A DNA stretch of 61,359 nucleotides from Hyphomicrobiales bacterium (GCA_027488155.1 JAIYCE010000045.1:1-61359); one strand, 5' to 3'; positions 9,452 to 21,900 are shown, counted from the stretch's first letter. Numbers and translations: made by a program. The notes: generated by a model not told the origin, from the letters alone.

Positions 9452-9623
9452 TGCCAGCCTCAGCGTGCCAGATCAATCGATTGTGTCTTTCAGTGAATAC
9501 AACCTTTAGATGCAAAGCCTGCATCGTGTTGTTGCCAATTAGGATTCGTGATAAAAAATGCTCTAGTTGGGTTTTTAAGCCTGATATTGCGCAAAGATTG
9601 ATTGGTTTCACGAGGGTCCAGCC

Positions 9624-10385
9624 ATGAACGACCATTCGCCCATTGAGGCGTTCGAAAACGCTTTTTTCAATCTGGTCGATCAAATTGAAGAGGTCTCGTC
9701 GGTATCTGACGGGCACACGATGCTCAAAGCATTTGTCGAGCGTTACGGGCTGAAGAATGCCGCTTATCTCGGCATTAATATTCCGGGCCTGACAGACAAC
9801 AGCCGCCCTTATATTGCTGTGACCTATTCCAACGATTGGGTTCATCATTATTGTCAGGAAAATTATTTCGACGTGGATCCTGTTCTTCCCTCAGCTATGC
9901 GCAGCCTTATGCCACTCGATTGGTCAATGATCCCTATTGAAAACAGAAAGGTATTCAATTTTTTTGGCGAGGCGCGAGATTTTGGCGTAGGACGGCACGG
10001 CTTGTCGTTTCCAATTCGCGGGCGACACGGCGAGACGGCGCTCTTTTCTATTACGCAAGATTGCACCGACCGCGAATGGCTTTCTCTGCGCAAGCATTGC
10101 ATGCGGGATTTTCACATTCTCTCCTTCTGCTTCCATGAACTGATCTTGCGCGCCGAAAGCCGCTTCTTCCGTCCCGTCAAATTGTCACGGCGCGAACGGG
10201 AATGCCTGTATTGGGCGGCGAAAGGCAAGACATTCGGTGAAATTGCAACCATCCTCAGCCTCTCCGAACGGACGGTTAAATTTTATCTCGACGTTGCGCG
10301 CCACAAACTCGGAGCCATGAATATCACGGAGGCTGTCGCAAAGGGTGTCGCGATGAATATCTTGCATCAAGGAGTCAAAATTTAA
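9624..10385 (+). CDS. LuxR-family quorum-sensing transcription regulator
   Basis: 253 residues. In the N-terminal autoinducer-binding domain, W72, Y76, D85 and W100 reproduce the exact spacing of the acyl-homoserine-lactone contacts of TraR (W57, Y61, D70, W85). The ARDFGVGRHGLSFPIRG segment follows. The C-terminal domain (about 190-250) is a LuxR-type helix-turn-helix: LSRRERECLYWAAKGKTFGEIA then LSERTVKFYL. It should bind an acyl-HSL and regulate transcription. The cognate synthase gene follows 103 nt downstream on the same strand. The target box could not be identified with confidence. Confidence 0.9.
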   Translation: MNDHSPIEAFENAFFNLVDQIEEVSSVSDGHTMLKAFVERYGLKNAAYLGINIPGLTDNSRPYIAVTYSNDWVHHYCQENYFDVDPVLPSAMRSLMPLDWSMIPIENRKVFNFFGEARDFGVGRHGLSFPIRGRHGETALFSITQDCTDREWLSLRKHCMRDFHILSFCFHELILRAESRFFRPVKLSRRERECLYWAAKGKTFGEIATILSLSERTVKFYLDVARHKLGAMNITEAVAKGVAMNILHQGVKI

Positions 10386-10488
10386 TGATATTTTGAGCGC
10401 AACTGATTCGGCAATCCGGCGCAACAGGCAGTTACGCAAAATAAATCTTACTCGCACAATGGCGTCCTCTGCAATTGAGGAGGCACCA

Positions 10489-11130
10489 ATGATTTTACTT
10501 GTGAACGGTTCCGAGCGCGATCAGCATCGCGTTCTGGTGAATGAAATGTATCGCCAGCGTGCGCGCGTCTTTAAAGAGCGTCTTGGTTGGGACGTCGAGG
10601 TCCACGACGGAATGGAAATCGATCGCTTCGACGAAGAAAATCCGCTCTACTTGATTTCAATCGATGATGTAACCAGACGGTTGCGTGGGTCCTTGCGTCT
10701 TCTTCCGTCGACAGGTCCGAATATGCTGCGCGACGTCTTTTCAGATTTACTACCAAATGGCCTTGTCGTTGAAAGTGCAACGATCTGGGAAAGTTCGCGG
10801 TTTTCGATGGACCCGGAGGCGGCTGCGCCCCTGCCAGGAAAAGCAATATCCTATGTCACGGGCGAGTTGCTTGCAGGTCTGGTTGAAACGGGGCTTGAGG
10901 CAGGCTTGACCGAAATTGTATCCGTTTTTGATGCGCGGATGGTGCGCGTTCTGAGAATGGCAGGTTATCCGGCGGAGTTGATCGGCGAGCCGCGCCGGAT
11001 CGGCGTCTGCATGACTTATGCAGGTTTATTTGAAGTCAGCGAAGCCGCTCTCGAGCGTATCCGGTCGGCCTGCGGAATTACCGGAAGCGTGTTGCAGCCC
11101 CATAGCATCGTCCACCATGCAGCTGCATAG
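10489..11130 (+). CDS. Acyl-homoserine-lactone synthase, LuxI family
   Basis: 213 residues from ATG 10489, chosen because GAGGAGG lies 6-7 nt before it; the open frame extends upstream to 10393 without an equally good start. The invariant LuxI residues are all in place: R24, F28, W34, D45, D48, R70, F84, E101 and R104. It makes an acyl-HSL signal from S-adenosylmethionine and an acyl donor. Chain type cannot be read from sequence. Residues 71-84 (LLPSTGPNMLRDVF) are of the common fatty-acyl type. The partner LuxR regulator is immediately upstream. Confidence 0.93.
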   Translation: MILLVNGSERDQHRVLVNEMYRQRARVFKERLGWDVEVHDGMEIDRFDEENPLYLISIDDVTRRLRGSLRLLPSTGPNMLRDVFSDLLPNGLVVESATIWESSRFSMDPEAAAPLPGKAISYVTGELLAGLVETGLEAGLTEIVSVFDARMVRVLRMAGYPAELIGEPRRIGVCMTYAGLFEVSEAALERIRSACGITGSVLQPHSIVHHAAA

Positions 11131-11145
11131 GACGGGATTGTATCC

Positions 11146-11171
11146 GTGGCGGCCGTAGGTGCGGCCGCCAC
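11146..11171 (+). terminator. Hairpin terminator between luxI and the convergent SDR gene
   Basis: GTGGCGGCCG (11146-11155) and CGGCCGCCAC (11162-11171) form a perfect 10-bp GC stem with a 6-nt loop, 16 nt after the luxI stop and 15 nt before the end of the convergent SDR gene. The following sequence GCATTTCTT is only partly T-rich. It may act in both directions. Confidence 0.65.
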
Positions 11172-11185
11172 GCATTTCTTCCATT

Positions 11186-11959
11186 TCACATCGTGCTGGC
11201 GATTTGGCCGCCATCGACGCGAATGATCGAGCCCGTCATGAATGAAGCTTGGTCGCTGGCGAGAAACACCGCTGCGGCGGCGAATTCATCGACCGTGCCG
11301 TAACGCCCCGCGGGAATGCGCGCCATCGCAGCGGCGCGAATTTCGTCCATGCTCTTGCTTTGCTTGGTGGCGTTGGCTGTATCGATCTGCAGCAGGCGAT
11401 CTGTCTCAATTCGGCCCGGCGCAATCGCATTGACGGTCACGCCCTCTTTGGCGACTTCGTTCGAGAGCGTCTTCATCCATCCGGTCAAGGCCGGGCGGAT
11501 CGCGTTTGAAATGGCGAGGTTTGGGATGGGCTCAATCACGCCCGATGAAATCACACTCAGAATACGGCCATGTTTTTTGGCGCGCATGCTGGGCAGCAGA
11601 TGATCGGCGATACGAACGAGGCCAACAAACATGCTCTCAAACGAGGCGCGCCATTGCTCGGATGAAACACCCATCGCGCTCCCGGGTGGCGGGCCACCAC
11701 TATTGAGCACGAGAATGTCGATTCCGCCCTGGACCTTATCCATCACCGCGCACAATGCGCTGACTGATTCCGGTGCGCCCGTATCGCAGGCGAGTCCGCT
11801 TGCGCCGATCTTGGTTGCTGCGGCCTCGGCATCGCCGAGCGAGCGGCTCGTCAAGATGACCTGCGCGCCGGCTTCGGCAAGGCCGCGCGCAATGCCAAAT
11901 CCGATGCCTTTATTGCCCCCGAGAACGAGCGCATTGCGCCCGGTAAGATTGATTTGCAT
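11186..11959 (-). CDS. Short-chain dehydrogenase/reductase with a non-canonical active site
   Basis: 257 residues with the SDR Rossmann fold: the nucleotide motif is GGNKGIGFGIA (residues 14-24), then LVLNSGGPP in place of NNAG. The catalytic region reads SSGVIEPIPNLAISNAIRPAL. The usual YxxxK pair is replaced by SxxxR, while the Ser-Ser position is kept. A distinct SDR subgroup carries this SN-xx-R signature, usually annotated as 3-oxoacyl-ACP-reductase-like. The C-terminus GSIIRVDGGQIASTM is typical. It lies 39 nt downstream of the enoyl-CoA hydratase gene on the same strand, suggesting a joint role in acyl-CoA metabolism. Substrate and even dehydrogenase activity are uncertain. Confidence 0.8.
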   Translation of the reverse strand: MQINLTGRNALVLGGNKGIGFGIARGLAEAGAQVILTSRSLGDAEAAATKIGASGLACDTGAPESVSALCAVMDKVQGGIDILVLNSGGPPPGSAMGVSSEQWRASFESMFVGLVRIADHLLPSMRAKKHGRILSVISSGVIEPIPNLAISNAIRPALTGWMKTLSNEVAKEGVTVNAIAPGRIETDRLLQIDTANATKQSKSMDEIRAAAMARIPAGRYGTVDEFAAAAVFLASDQASFMTGSIIRVDGGQIASTM

Positions 11960-11998
11960 GAAGTTTCACCCCTGCTTTTGATCCGGTATGTCTTTGTT

Positions 11999-12793
11999 TT
12001 ACACGCCGCGGAAATTCGGCTTCCGCTTTTCGTTGAAAGCGAGAATGCCTTCGCGCCGATCCTCGGTCGGGACCATGCGGTTATAGGCTTCGATCTCGAA
12101 GGCGAGCCCATCGGCGAGCGACATTTGCAGCCCGCGCGTGATCGCCTGCTTGGCCTGACGTACGGCGATGGGGCCATTTGATGCGATGCGCCGCGCCGTC
12201 TCCATCGCGGTATCGAGTAATGCGGCCTGCGGAAGAACTCGATTGACGAAACCCCATTGCGCCGCATCTGCAGCCGAGAACGGAGTTCCTGTAAGGATTA
12301 ATTCTTTCGCACGTCGTTCGCCAATCGCACGTGACAGGGTTTGCGTACCGCCTGCGCCGGGCATGATGCCGAGCGTGACTTCGGTGAGTGCAAAGCGCGC
12401 ATTGTCGGACGCATAGATGAAATCGCAAAGCGCCGCGATTTCGCAGCCACCGGCAAAGGCCGCACCATTCACTGCCGCGATAACAGGGATCGGACAGGCC
12501 AGAATAGCGCGTGCCATCCGTTCGAATACGGCGTGCTGGGCCTGCCATTGCGCGTCCGTCATCCCTTTGCGTTCTTTCAGATCGCCGCCAGCACAGAATG
12601 CTTTTTCGCCTGCACCCGTGACGATGATGGCGCGCAGATCATAAAGATCGAGTTGGAACGCCTCGAACAATTCCATCAATTCGCGGCTCATCTGGGTGTT
12701 GAACGCATTCGCCGCCTCAGGGCGGTTGAGCGTTACGCGCAGGATATGCGGTTCGACCAGGCTGACGGTGAGGGTTTCATAAGCGGTGCGCAT
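11999..12793 (-). CDS. Enoyl-CoA hydratase/isomerase family protein
   Basis: 264 residues, standard for a crotonase-fold enzyme. Family signatures visible are NRPEAANAFN near the N-terminus, the CoA/oxyanion-hole segment FCAGGDLKER, and IPVIAAVNGAAFAGGCEIAALCDFIYASDNARF, where the second oxyanion-hole glycine lies. ALTEVTLGIMPGAGGTQTL contains the Glu expected for hydration. It probably hydrates an enoyl-CoA in fatty-acid or branched-acid breakdown. It is followed by the atypical SDR gene in what looks like a two-gene operon. Confidence 0.88.
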   Translation of the reverse strand: MRTAYETLTVSLVEPHILRVTLNRPEAANAFNTQMSRELMELFEAFQLDLYDLRAIIVTGAGEKAFCAGGDLKERKGMTDAQWQAQHAVFERMARAILACPIPVIAAVNGAAFAGGCEIAALCDFIYASDNARFALTEVTLGIMPGAGGTQTLSRAIGERRAKELILTGTPFSAADAAQWGFVNRVLPQAALLDTAMETARRIASNGPIAVRQAKQAITRGLQMSLADGLAFEIEAYNRMVPTEDRREGILAFNEKRKPNFRGV

Positions 12794-12877
12794 GGTTCAA
12801 CTCGAATTGAGGCGAAGATGGAAGCTTTGTGGGCATGCCGGGGTTGATTGGCAAGGTCTTCCGGGCTTGCCCGCTCG

Positions 12878-13798
12878 TCATGCAGATTGGCCCATGCGTT
12901 CGGATCGCGCGGCTTCGGCTGAAGCGCGTAATGTTGCGGCAAGGGCGTGAAAGCGTGCGCCGAGCGGGCTTGTCTTGCGCCAGATCATGCCCAAACGCCG
13001 CGCCGGCTTCGTGCGGTGAAACCGGACAATGGAGACGGAGGCTGATCGTGTCTCGACAGGCACCGCCATTTCAGGGATGAGCGTGACGCCAATTCCCGCA
13101 CCAACCATCTGCACGAGGGTGGCGAGCGTGCTGCCTTCCAACATCTCGCGCGGAAGGGCGGAATTGGTCTGGCAAAAGGATAGCGCCTGATCGCGGAAGC
13201 AATGACCCTCTTCAAGCAGCAGAAGCCGCATTGTCCTGAGCGCGTCAGCATCAGGCGCGGGATTGTCGGCATCCGCTAAGGGGCGGACCAGTACGAAATC
13301 TTCTTGCAGCAATGGCGCTTCCTCGAATGACGGCTCCGATACGGGCAAGGCGACGATGGCCGCGTCAAGCCGACCTGCGTTCAGGTCCTGCACAAGCTTA
13401 GCCGTGATCGTCTCGCGCAGATGCACGTCTAGTCCAGGATGTTTTTGACTGAGATCGCCGAGAATACGGGGAAGAAGATAGGGTGCCACTGTTGGGATCA
13501 CCCCCAATCGCAAACGTGCCAGCGGCTCCCGCCGGGCCGAGCGGGCAAGGTCTTCGAGATCGTCGACTGAACCAAGAATAGCCCGGACGCGTTTTGCAAA
13601 CGCATCACCAAACGCCGTCAGCCGCACCTGCCGCGCTCCGCGCTCGAAGAGGGGGGTGCCCAACGTGTCTTCGAGATCTTTAATCTGCAGTGAGAGCGCA
13701 GGTTGGGAAATGGAGCAAGCCTCAGCTGCCCGTCCGAAATGGCCGTTTTGGGCGAGAGCCTCGAAATAACGGAACTGCTTAAGGGTTAAGGTTTTCAT
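12878..13798 (-). CDS. oxyR: Hydrogen-peroxide sensor OxyR (LysR family)
   Basis: 306 residues. The N-terminal LysR winged helix-turn-helix is FRYFEALAQNGHFGRAAEACSISQPALSLQIKDLE (residues 9-43). The regulatory domain has Cys200 and Cys209 in the motif EEGHCFRDQALSFC, matching the peroxide-sensing disulfide pair C199/C208 of E. coli OxyR. It is transcribed away from katG across a 145-nt gap, the classical arrangement for peroxide-inducible catalase control. Oxidised OxyR should activate katG. Confidence 0.93.
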   Translation of the reverse strand: MKTLTLKQFRYFEALAQNGHFGRAAEACSISQPALSLQIKDLEDTLGTPLFERGARQVRLTAFGDAFAKRVRAILGSVDDLEDLARSARREPLARLRLGVIPTVAPYLLPRILGDLSQKHPGLDVHLRETITAKLVQDLNAGRLDAAIVALPVSEPSFEEAPLLQEDFVLVRPLADADNPAPDADALRTMRLLLLEEGHCFRDQALSFCQTNSALPREMLEGSTLATLVQMVGAGIGVTLIPEMAVPVETRSASVSIVRFHRTKPARRLGMIWRKTSPLGARFHALAATLRASAEAARSERMGQSA

Positions 13799-13817
13799 TT
13801 GAAAATCTTATGAATTT

Positions 13818-16148
<2,331 letters not shown>

Positions 16149-16170
16149 GCGAGAGTGTGATCACAAACAG

Positions 16171-16200
16171 GGCGCGGATCGTAAGGTCCGCGCCTTTTTT
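16171..16200 (+). terminator. Intrinsic terminator of katG
   Basis: GGCGCGGA (16171-16178) and TCCGCGCC (16187-16194) form a perfect 8-bp GC-rich stem with an 8-nt loop, followed directly by six T (16195-16200). It begins 22 nt after the katG stop. Confidence 0.9.
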
Positions 16201-16327
16201 GTTGGCCAGTTTGAAGGATTGCGCGCTTAAGCCCGCAGACGGCTCAGGTTAGGAATTCTACCTTCTCGCCAGAGTGGCTGCGGACTGGCATGTCTAGCGC
16301 TGCGGACAAAAGCAGGATGACATCAAG

Positions 16328-17710
16328 ATGAAGCTTGAGAACCGGACGCTGGCTGAAATCAAGGTTGGCGACGAGGCAACGCTCAAAAGGCTGATTACCA
16401 CCGACGATCTCTATGTCTTCGCCGTGTCCTCAGGCAATTTTAACCCGATGCATTTGCCTACCCCGGGCGTGCCTCATACTGATCCGGTTGCGCCGGGCAT
16501 GTTCGTGGCTTCGTTGATTTCGGCCGTTCTTGGCACCACGCTACCGGGTGCGGGCTGCCTCTATCGGCACCAGACATTACAGTTCCATGCACGAGCCTAT
16601 GCGGGCGACGAGCTTGAAACGCGTGTTCGCGTCATCGAAAAAAATGGCGATGGGCGATTGCGGCTTGCCACGGAAGTGCACCGCACCTCCGATGGCGAAC
16701 TCATCCTTTCAGGTGAAGCGGATGTCCAAGCGCCCACAGCCAAGCTAATCGCCGAAGTCGAGGATATACCCGACCTCATCGTCCAGCGACATCGCCATTT
16801 CGAAAAACTTCTCGCACGCGCTCAGACCTGCGAACCTTTGCGTACGGCAGTAGTGATGCCGGAAGATGAAAATTCGCTCGGTGGCGCCATGCTTGCAGCG
16901 CGCGATGGGTTGATTGTTCCAATCCTCATTGGCAATCCCGCTAAGATAAAAATCGCTGCACAAGCGGCCGATGTCGATCTTGCAGGTTACGAAACCGTCG
17001 AGGCATCGAATCCGCTCGAAGCTTCGCGCATCGCGTGTAAACTTGTGCGCGCCGGGCGTGCCGACGCCGTTATGAAGGGGCAGTTGCATACCGATGATTT
17101 GCTGCATCCAATGCTCGACAAGGATGAAGGCCTGCGCATAGGGCGTCGCTTCACGCATATCTTCGTGATGGACGTCCCCGGCCTACCTCAGCCTTTACTC
17201 GTCACCGATGCCGCGATCAATATAACGCCTGATTTACTGACAAAAGTAGACATCGTGCAGAACGCCATCGACCTTGCGCTTTCGATTGGTGACGGCACAC
17301 CGCCGCGTGTCGGCGTGCTCTCTGCTGTGGAGACTGTCAATCCCGCCATCCCCTCTTCAATCGATGCAGCTCTTCTGTCGAAAATGGCCGAACGCGGCCA
17401 GATCAAAGGTGGTTTTGTCGAAGGCCCGCTCGCCATGGACAATGCAGTTGATCCCGCAGCCGCGCGCAATAAAGGCTTGCGTGGCGAAGTGGCCGGCCAC
17501 GCACAAATTCTCGTTGTGCCTGACATCGATGCGGGCAATATGCTTGCCAAGCAATTGACATTTATCAGCCACGCTGAAGGCGCGGGTCTCGTGCTTGGCG
17601 CACGCGTACCGATCATTCTCAATTCACGTTCGGATTCGGCGATGTCGCGGCTTGCATCCTGTGCAGTCGCGGTGCTGCATCATCAACGGATGAAGGAGCC
17701 ATTGGCGTGA
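16328..17710 (+). CDS. Fused MaoC-like hydratase / phosphate acyltransferase
   Basis: 460 residues in two parts. Residues 1-140 are a MaoC-type hot-dog domain with the motif SGNFNPMHL; the usual catalytic Asp of SGDxNPxH is Asn here. Residues 165-455 are a phosphotransacetylase/phosphotransbutyrylase domain with AVVMPEDENSLGGAMLA, GRADAVMKGQLHTDDLL and the family stretch KGGFVEGPLAMDNAVDP. The second domain should exchange CoA for phosphate on an acyl-CoA. It overlaps the downstream acetate kinase-type gene by 4 bp. Together they convert acyl-CoA to acid plus ATP, or run in reverse. The acyl specificity (acetyl, propionyl, butyryl) is unknown, and the Asn substitution makes the hydratase activity doubtful. 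Confidence 0.85.
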   Translation: MKLENRTLAEIKVGDEATLKRLITTDDLYVFAVSSGNFNPMHLPTPGVPHTDPVAPGMFVASLISAVLGTTLPGAGCLYRHQTLQFHARAYAGDELETRVRVIEKNGDGRLRLATEVHRTSDGELILSGEADVQAPTAKLIAEVEDIPDLIVQRHRHFEKLLARAQTCEPLRTAVVMPEDENSLGGAMLAARDGLIVPILIGNPAKIKIAAQAADVDLAGYETVEASNPLEASRIACKLVRAGRADAVMKGQLHTDDLLHPMLDKDEGLRIGRRFTHIFVMDVPGLPQPLLVTDAAINITPDLLTKVDIVQNAIDLALSIGDGTPPRVGVLSAVETVNPAIPSSIDAALLSKMAERGQIKGGFVEGPLAMDNAVDPAAARNKGLRGEVAGHAQILVVPDIDAGNMLAKQLTFISHAEGAGLVLGARVPIILNSRSDSAMSRLASCAVAVLHHQRMKEPLA

Positions 17711-18927
17711 AAGGATCCATTCTGACGCTGAATGCCGGATCATCCTCTCTAAAAATCGCCTTGTTTCCACCGGGGGATGAATCACCCATCGTCACGGGTT
17801 CGGCTGAGCGTATTGGCGGCGATTGTACGCTCACGATCAAGGATGCAAGCGGCGCATTCATTGCAGAGTATAAAGGCGATGCTATGCGAGGCGCGACGCA
17901 TGAAACCGTACTGCGCAAACTTATCCATATATTGCAGCAGGCGGGCTTGGCGCAGAATTTGGTAGCGATCGGCCATCGCGTTGTGCATGGCGGTACCGAT
18001 TTCGTTGCTCCCATCCTCGTCGACGACGCGGCCCTCAATCAGTTAGTTTCACTTGAGCCGCTCGCACCTCTGCACCAGCCTCACAATCTCGCCGGCATCC
18101 GAGCTGCACGTTCGGCATTTCCTGATGTGTTGCAAATTGCTTGTTTCGATACGGCGTTCCATCGCAACCATCCCTTCGTCAACGATACCTTTGCCTTACC
18201 GCTTACGCTCTATGCCGAGGGCATTCGCCGTTATGGCTTTCACGGCTTGAGTTATGAATATGTAACGCAGAAATTGGCGGCCATCCGGCCTGAACTTCAT
18301 GCGGGGCGTGTTATCATCTGTCATCTCGGCAATGGCGCATCTGCATGCGCGATTCGCGACGGTCAATCGATTGCGTCGACCATGGGGTTTTCCGCGCTCG
18401 ATGGCCTGCCTATGGGTACGCGCTGCGGTCAACTCGATCCCGGCGTAATTCTTTACCTCTTGCAGCAGAAAAAAATGAATGCCGACGCAATTGCCGACCT
18501 TCTTTACAATCAATCGGGCCTTCTCGGACTTTCCGGTCTGTCAAACGACATGCGTGTGTTGGAGGCCACCGACGACCCTGCCGCCAAGGCCGCTATCGAT
18601 TATTTTGTTTTCCGTATTCGCCGCGAGATCGGCGGGCTTGCCGCCAGCTTGGGCGGCCTCGATGCGCTGATTTTTTGCGGTGGGATTGGCGAGAATTCGT
18701 GCCTTATCCGCGCGCGCGTCTGTGACGATATGGCGTGGATGGGTATTGCCATCGATCCGCAGCGCAATGCCGCTCATGAAACAATATTATCGGCACCACT
18801 TTCCCCAGTCGAAGTGATGATGATCCCGACGCAGGAGGACATTGTGATTGCGCGCGCCGCCAATGCGATGATGGAACAGGTGCAAGCCCAGCGCTTGCGT
18901 GCCATCGGCGGTATACCACCTCTTTGA
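17707..18927 (+). CDS. ackA: Acetate/propionate kinase family protein
   Basis: 406 residues with a GTG start overlapping the previous stop (GTGA). Acetokinase signatures are visible: LTLNAGSSSLKIALF at the N-terminus, GHRVVHGGTDF with the conserved Arg/His, CFDTAFH with the catalytic Asp, RYGFHGLSYEYV, CHLGNGASACAI, GTRCGQLDPGVI and FCGGIGENSCLIRARVC. It phosphorylates acetate (or a related short acid) with ATP, or makes ATP from acyl phosphate supplied by the upstream fusion. It ends 8 nt before the convergent RND permease gene. Confidence 0.9.
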   Translation: MKGSILTLNAGSSSLKIALFPPGDESPIVTGSAERIGGDCTLTIKDASGAFIAEYKGDAMRGATHETVLRKLIHILQQAGLAQNLVAIGHRVVHGGTDFVAPILVDDAALNQLVSLEPLAPLHQPHNLAGIRAARSAFPDVLQIACFDTAFHRNHPFVNDTFALPLTLYAEGIRRYGFHGLSYEYVTQKLAAIRPELHAGRVIICHLGNGASACAIRDGQSIASTMGFSALDGLPMGTRCGQLDPGVILYLLQQKKMNADAIADLLYNQSGLLGLSGLSNDMRVLEATDDPAAKAAIDYFVFRIRREIGGLAASLGGLDALIFCGGIGENSCLIRARVCDDMAWMGIAIDPQRNAAHETILSAPLSPVEVMMIPTQEDIVIARAANAMMEQVQAQRLRAIGGIPPL

Positions 18928-18935
18928 TTGCGGAG

Positions 18936-21900
18936 TCAGCGCGTTCCCTGGCCGCCCAGCGCGCGCGTAGCAGACCGGCGGCGCGAAAGATAGTTCTGCA
19001 ACCGGTCGAACAGAATGAAGATCACCGGCGTCGTATAGAGAGTTAGAATTTGCGACACGGCGAGGCCGCCAACGATGGTGATCCCGAGCGGGCGACGTAA
19101 TTCCGATCCGGCGCCGGTCGCCAGCACCAACGGCAAAGCACCGAGCATCGCCGCCAAGGTTGTCATCAGGATTGGCCGAAATCGTTCGCGACAGGCTGAA
19201 ATGATAGCAGCCTCGGCATCGTATGCGCTATGACGTTGTGCCTCGAGGGCGAAATCGACAAGAATGATGCCATTCTTTTTCACGATTCCGATCAGCATAA
19301 TGATCCCAATAAAGGCGATAATCGTGAGTTCAGACCCGACGACATTGAGTGCAAGCAATGCGCCTAAGCCCGCCGCAGGCAAGGTCGAGATGATCGTCAG
19401 CGGATGAATGAGACTTTCATAAAGAATGCCGAGCACGAGATAGACGGCGATGATGGCAGCCAAAATGAGCAACGGTTGCCCACCTGTATTCTGCCGGAAG
19501 GCTTTTGCATCGCCGGCGAAATCGGCGCGGATCGACTCAGGAAGATGCATCGATTGAACTGCCTTGCGAACGAGGTCCGCGGCTTGATCCATCGATGTAC
19601 CGGGGCGCAAGGCGTAGCTGATCGTGATGGCGGGGAACGGCCCCTGATGCCGCACAGCCACCGGAGCTAGCGCGCGTTCCACACGCGCCACAGCCGAAAG
19701 AGGCACCTGGGTTCCGTTCTTACCCGGCACGAATAAAGCGTCGAGATCGGATGGGTCGCGACGGAAATTCGGTCCCACTTCCAATACAACGCGATATTGA
19801 TTGCGCTGAGTGTAGACGGTTGAGATTTGCCGCTGCGCATAAGCATTGTTGAGTGCTGCGCTGACATCTTGAATCGAGATACCGAGACGTGCCGCCGCTG
19901 CACGATCGACAGACACATTAGCTTGCAGTCCGCTCGGTTCCCTATCCGAATTGACGTCGATGAGACCGGGAATCGTTTTTAACTTGGTTTCGACAAGCGG
20001 TGCATAGCGGTCGAGTGCCTCAGTGTCGGGCCCCCAGAGTGTGAATTGAAAGGGTGACCGGCTGCTGCGTCCACCCATGCGCAAATCCTGCACGGCCGAT
20101 AGCCATACACTCGCACCGGGAACGGTCTTGACGGATTGGCGTAGACGCGAAACGACCTGTTCGCTTGTGAGTTTGCGTTCTGCAAAAGGTTTCAGCGCAA
20201 TCCAGAGACGGCCATTGTTGATCGCGCCGCTCCAGATGCTGCCGCCAATGGTTGAGCCGACGGCGGATACGGCAGGATCAGCGGCGACCACCTCTTCGAC
20301 CTTGCGTTGCAGATCAGCCATCACGGGAAACGAAACGTCGGTCGACGTTTCGACGAAGGCAAACAAAAGTCCCGTATCGTCCTGTGGAAAAAAACCCTTC
20401 GGCGTAATGATATAGAGCTGAACGGTAGCGATAATTGTCGCAATGAAGACGATCATCGTCGCGAGTTTTTCGCGCAACGCAAAGCGCAAAGTGGTTTCGT
20501 AAAGGGCAAGAATATAGCTGAGGCCAGCCTCAATCCATCGTCCGATACGACCCGGTCTGCGCTCACGCGCTGGAGCCAAGGCACATAAAGCGGGCGTCAG
20601 CGTCAACGAAACGACGGTCGAGACGGCAATGGCCGCTGTCAAAACCATGCCGAATTCGCGGAAGAAGCGTCCCTGCACGCCGCCCATGAGCAAGAGCGGA
20701 ATGAAAGCGGCAACAAGGGAGACGCTAATTGCGATGAGCGTGAAGCTGATCTGGCGGGCTCCAGCGAAAGCAGCTTCAAGTGGTGAGAGCCCTTGCGCTC
20801 GGCTGCGGTCGATGTTCTCGATCATCACGATGGCATCGTCGACAACGAAGCCCACCGCAATCGCCAAGGCCATTAGCGACAGATTGTCGAGCGAATAGCC
20901 GATGGCCCACATGCTGACAAACGCACCTGCAAGCGACAAAGGCACAGTGACACCCGCCGCGAGAACGGGAACCGCGCGGCGTAGGAACAGGGCCACAACC
21001 ATCATCACGAGTGCGATTGAACCTGCGAGCGTCCATTGCATATCGTCGACACTGGCGCGGATGGTTCCGGTACGGTCGACAAGCACATGGCTTTCGATGC
21101 CGGCCGGAATCCAACGCTTCAGCTCGGGCAATAGAGCGCGAATCTGTTCGACGGTGGCGATGACATTAGCATCGGCTTGCTTGGTCACATTGATGAGAAC
21201 GGCCGGTTTGCCATTATACCAAGCGGCCGAACGCGTGTTTCGGACGCCTTGCGTCACCTCCGCCACGGAGGAAAGCCGCGTCACCTTGCCGTCGGCGCTG
21301 CGGACAATGAGGGCACCATAATCGTCGGGCGTGCGGAGTTGTGCGTTGACGGCGAGTGAGATGGCCTGCTCTGTCCCGTCGATCTGCCCTACCGGTGAAA
21401 GCGCGTTCGCACTTGCAATGGCAGAGCGCAGCGTGTCGATCCCGATGCCGAGAGCGCCTAAAGCGGCAGGATTGGCTGCCACGCGAATGGCTGGCTGCTC
21501 AGCACCGCTTACGCTGACTTCGCCGACGCCGCCGACTTGAGAAATGCGCTGCGCAATCACCAAGTCAGCAATGTCATATATCGCGCTTGGTGCGATCGTG
21601 TCCGATGTCAACGCAAGAATGAGGATTGGCTGCGCATTCGGATTGGCTTTTCGGAAGGATGGCAATGTCGGTAGATCGCCCGGCAGATCGGCAGCTGCGG
21701 CATTCAAAGCGGCCTGCACATCGCGTGCGGCGCTTTCAATTTTGCGCGCGAGATCGAATTGTACAATGATCCGCGTCGTGCCGAGCGAACTTGTCGAGGA
21801 GATTTCCGTCACGCCCGCTATCGCGCCAAGCCGCCGCTCAAGCGGTGCTGCGATTGTTGTCGCCATGGTGACAGGGTCCGCGCCGGGGCGGCTCGCCGAA

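Noticed and set aside
10386-10488. Possible lux box in the luxR-luxI gap
   Set aside because: Short inverted and direct elements (AACTG/CAGTT, GCGCAAC twice) exist, but spacing and symmetry do not fit an 18-20 bp lux box.
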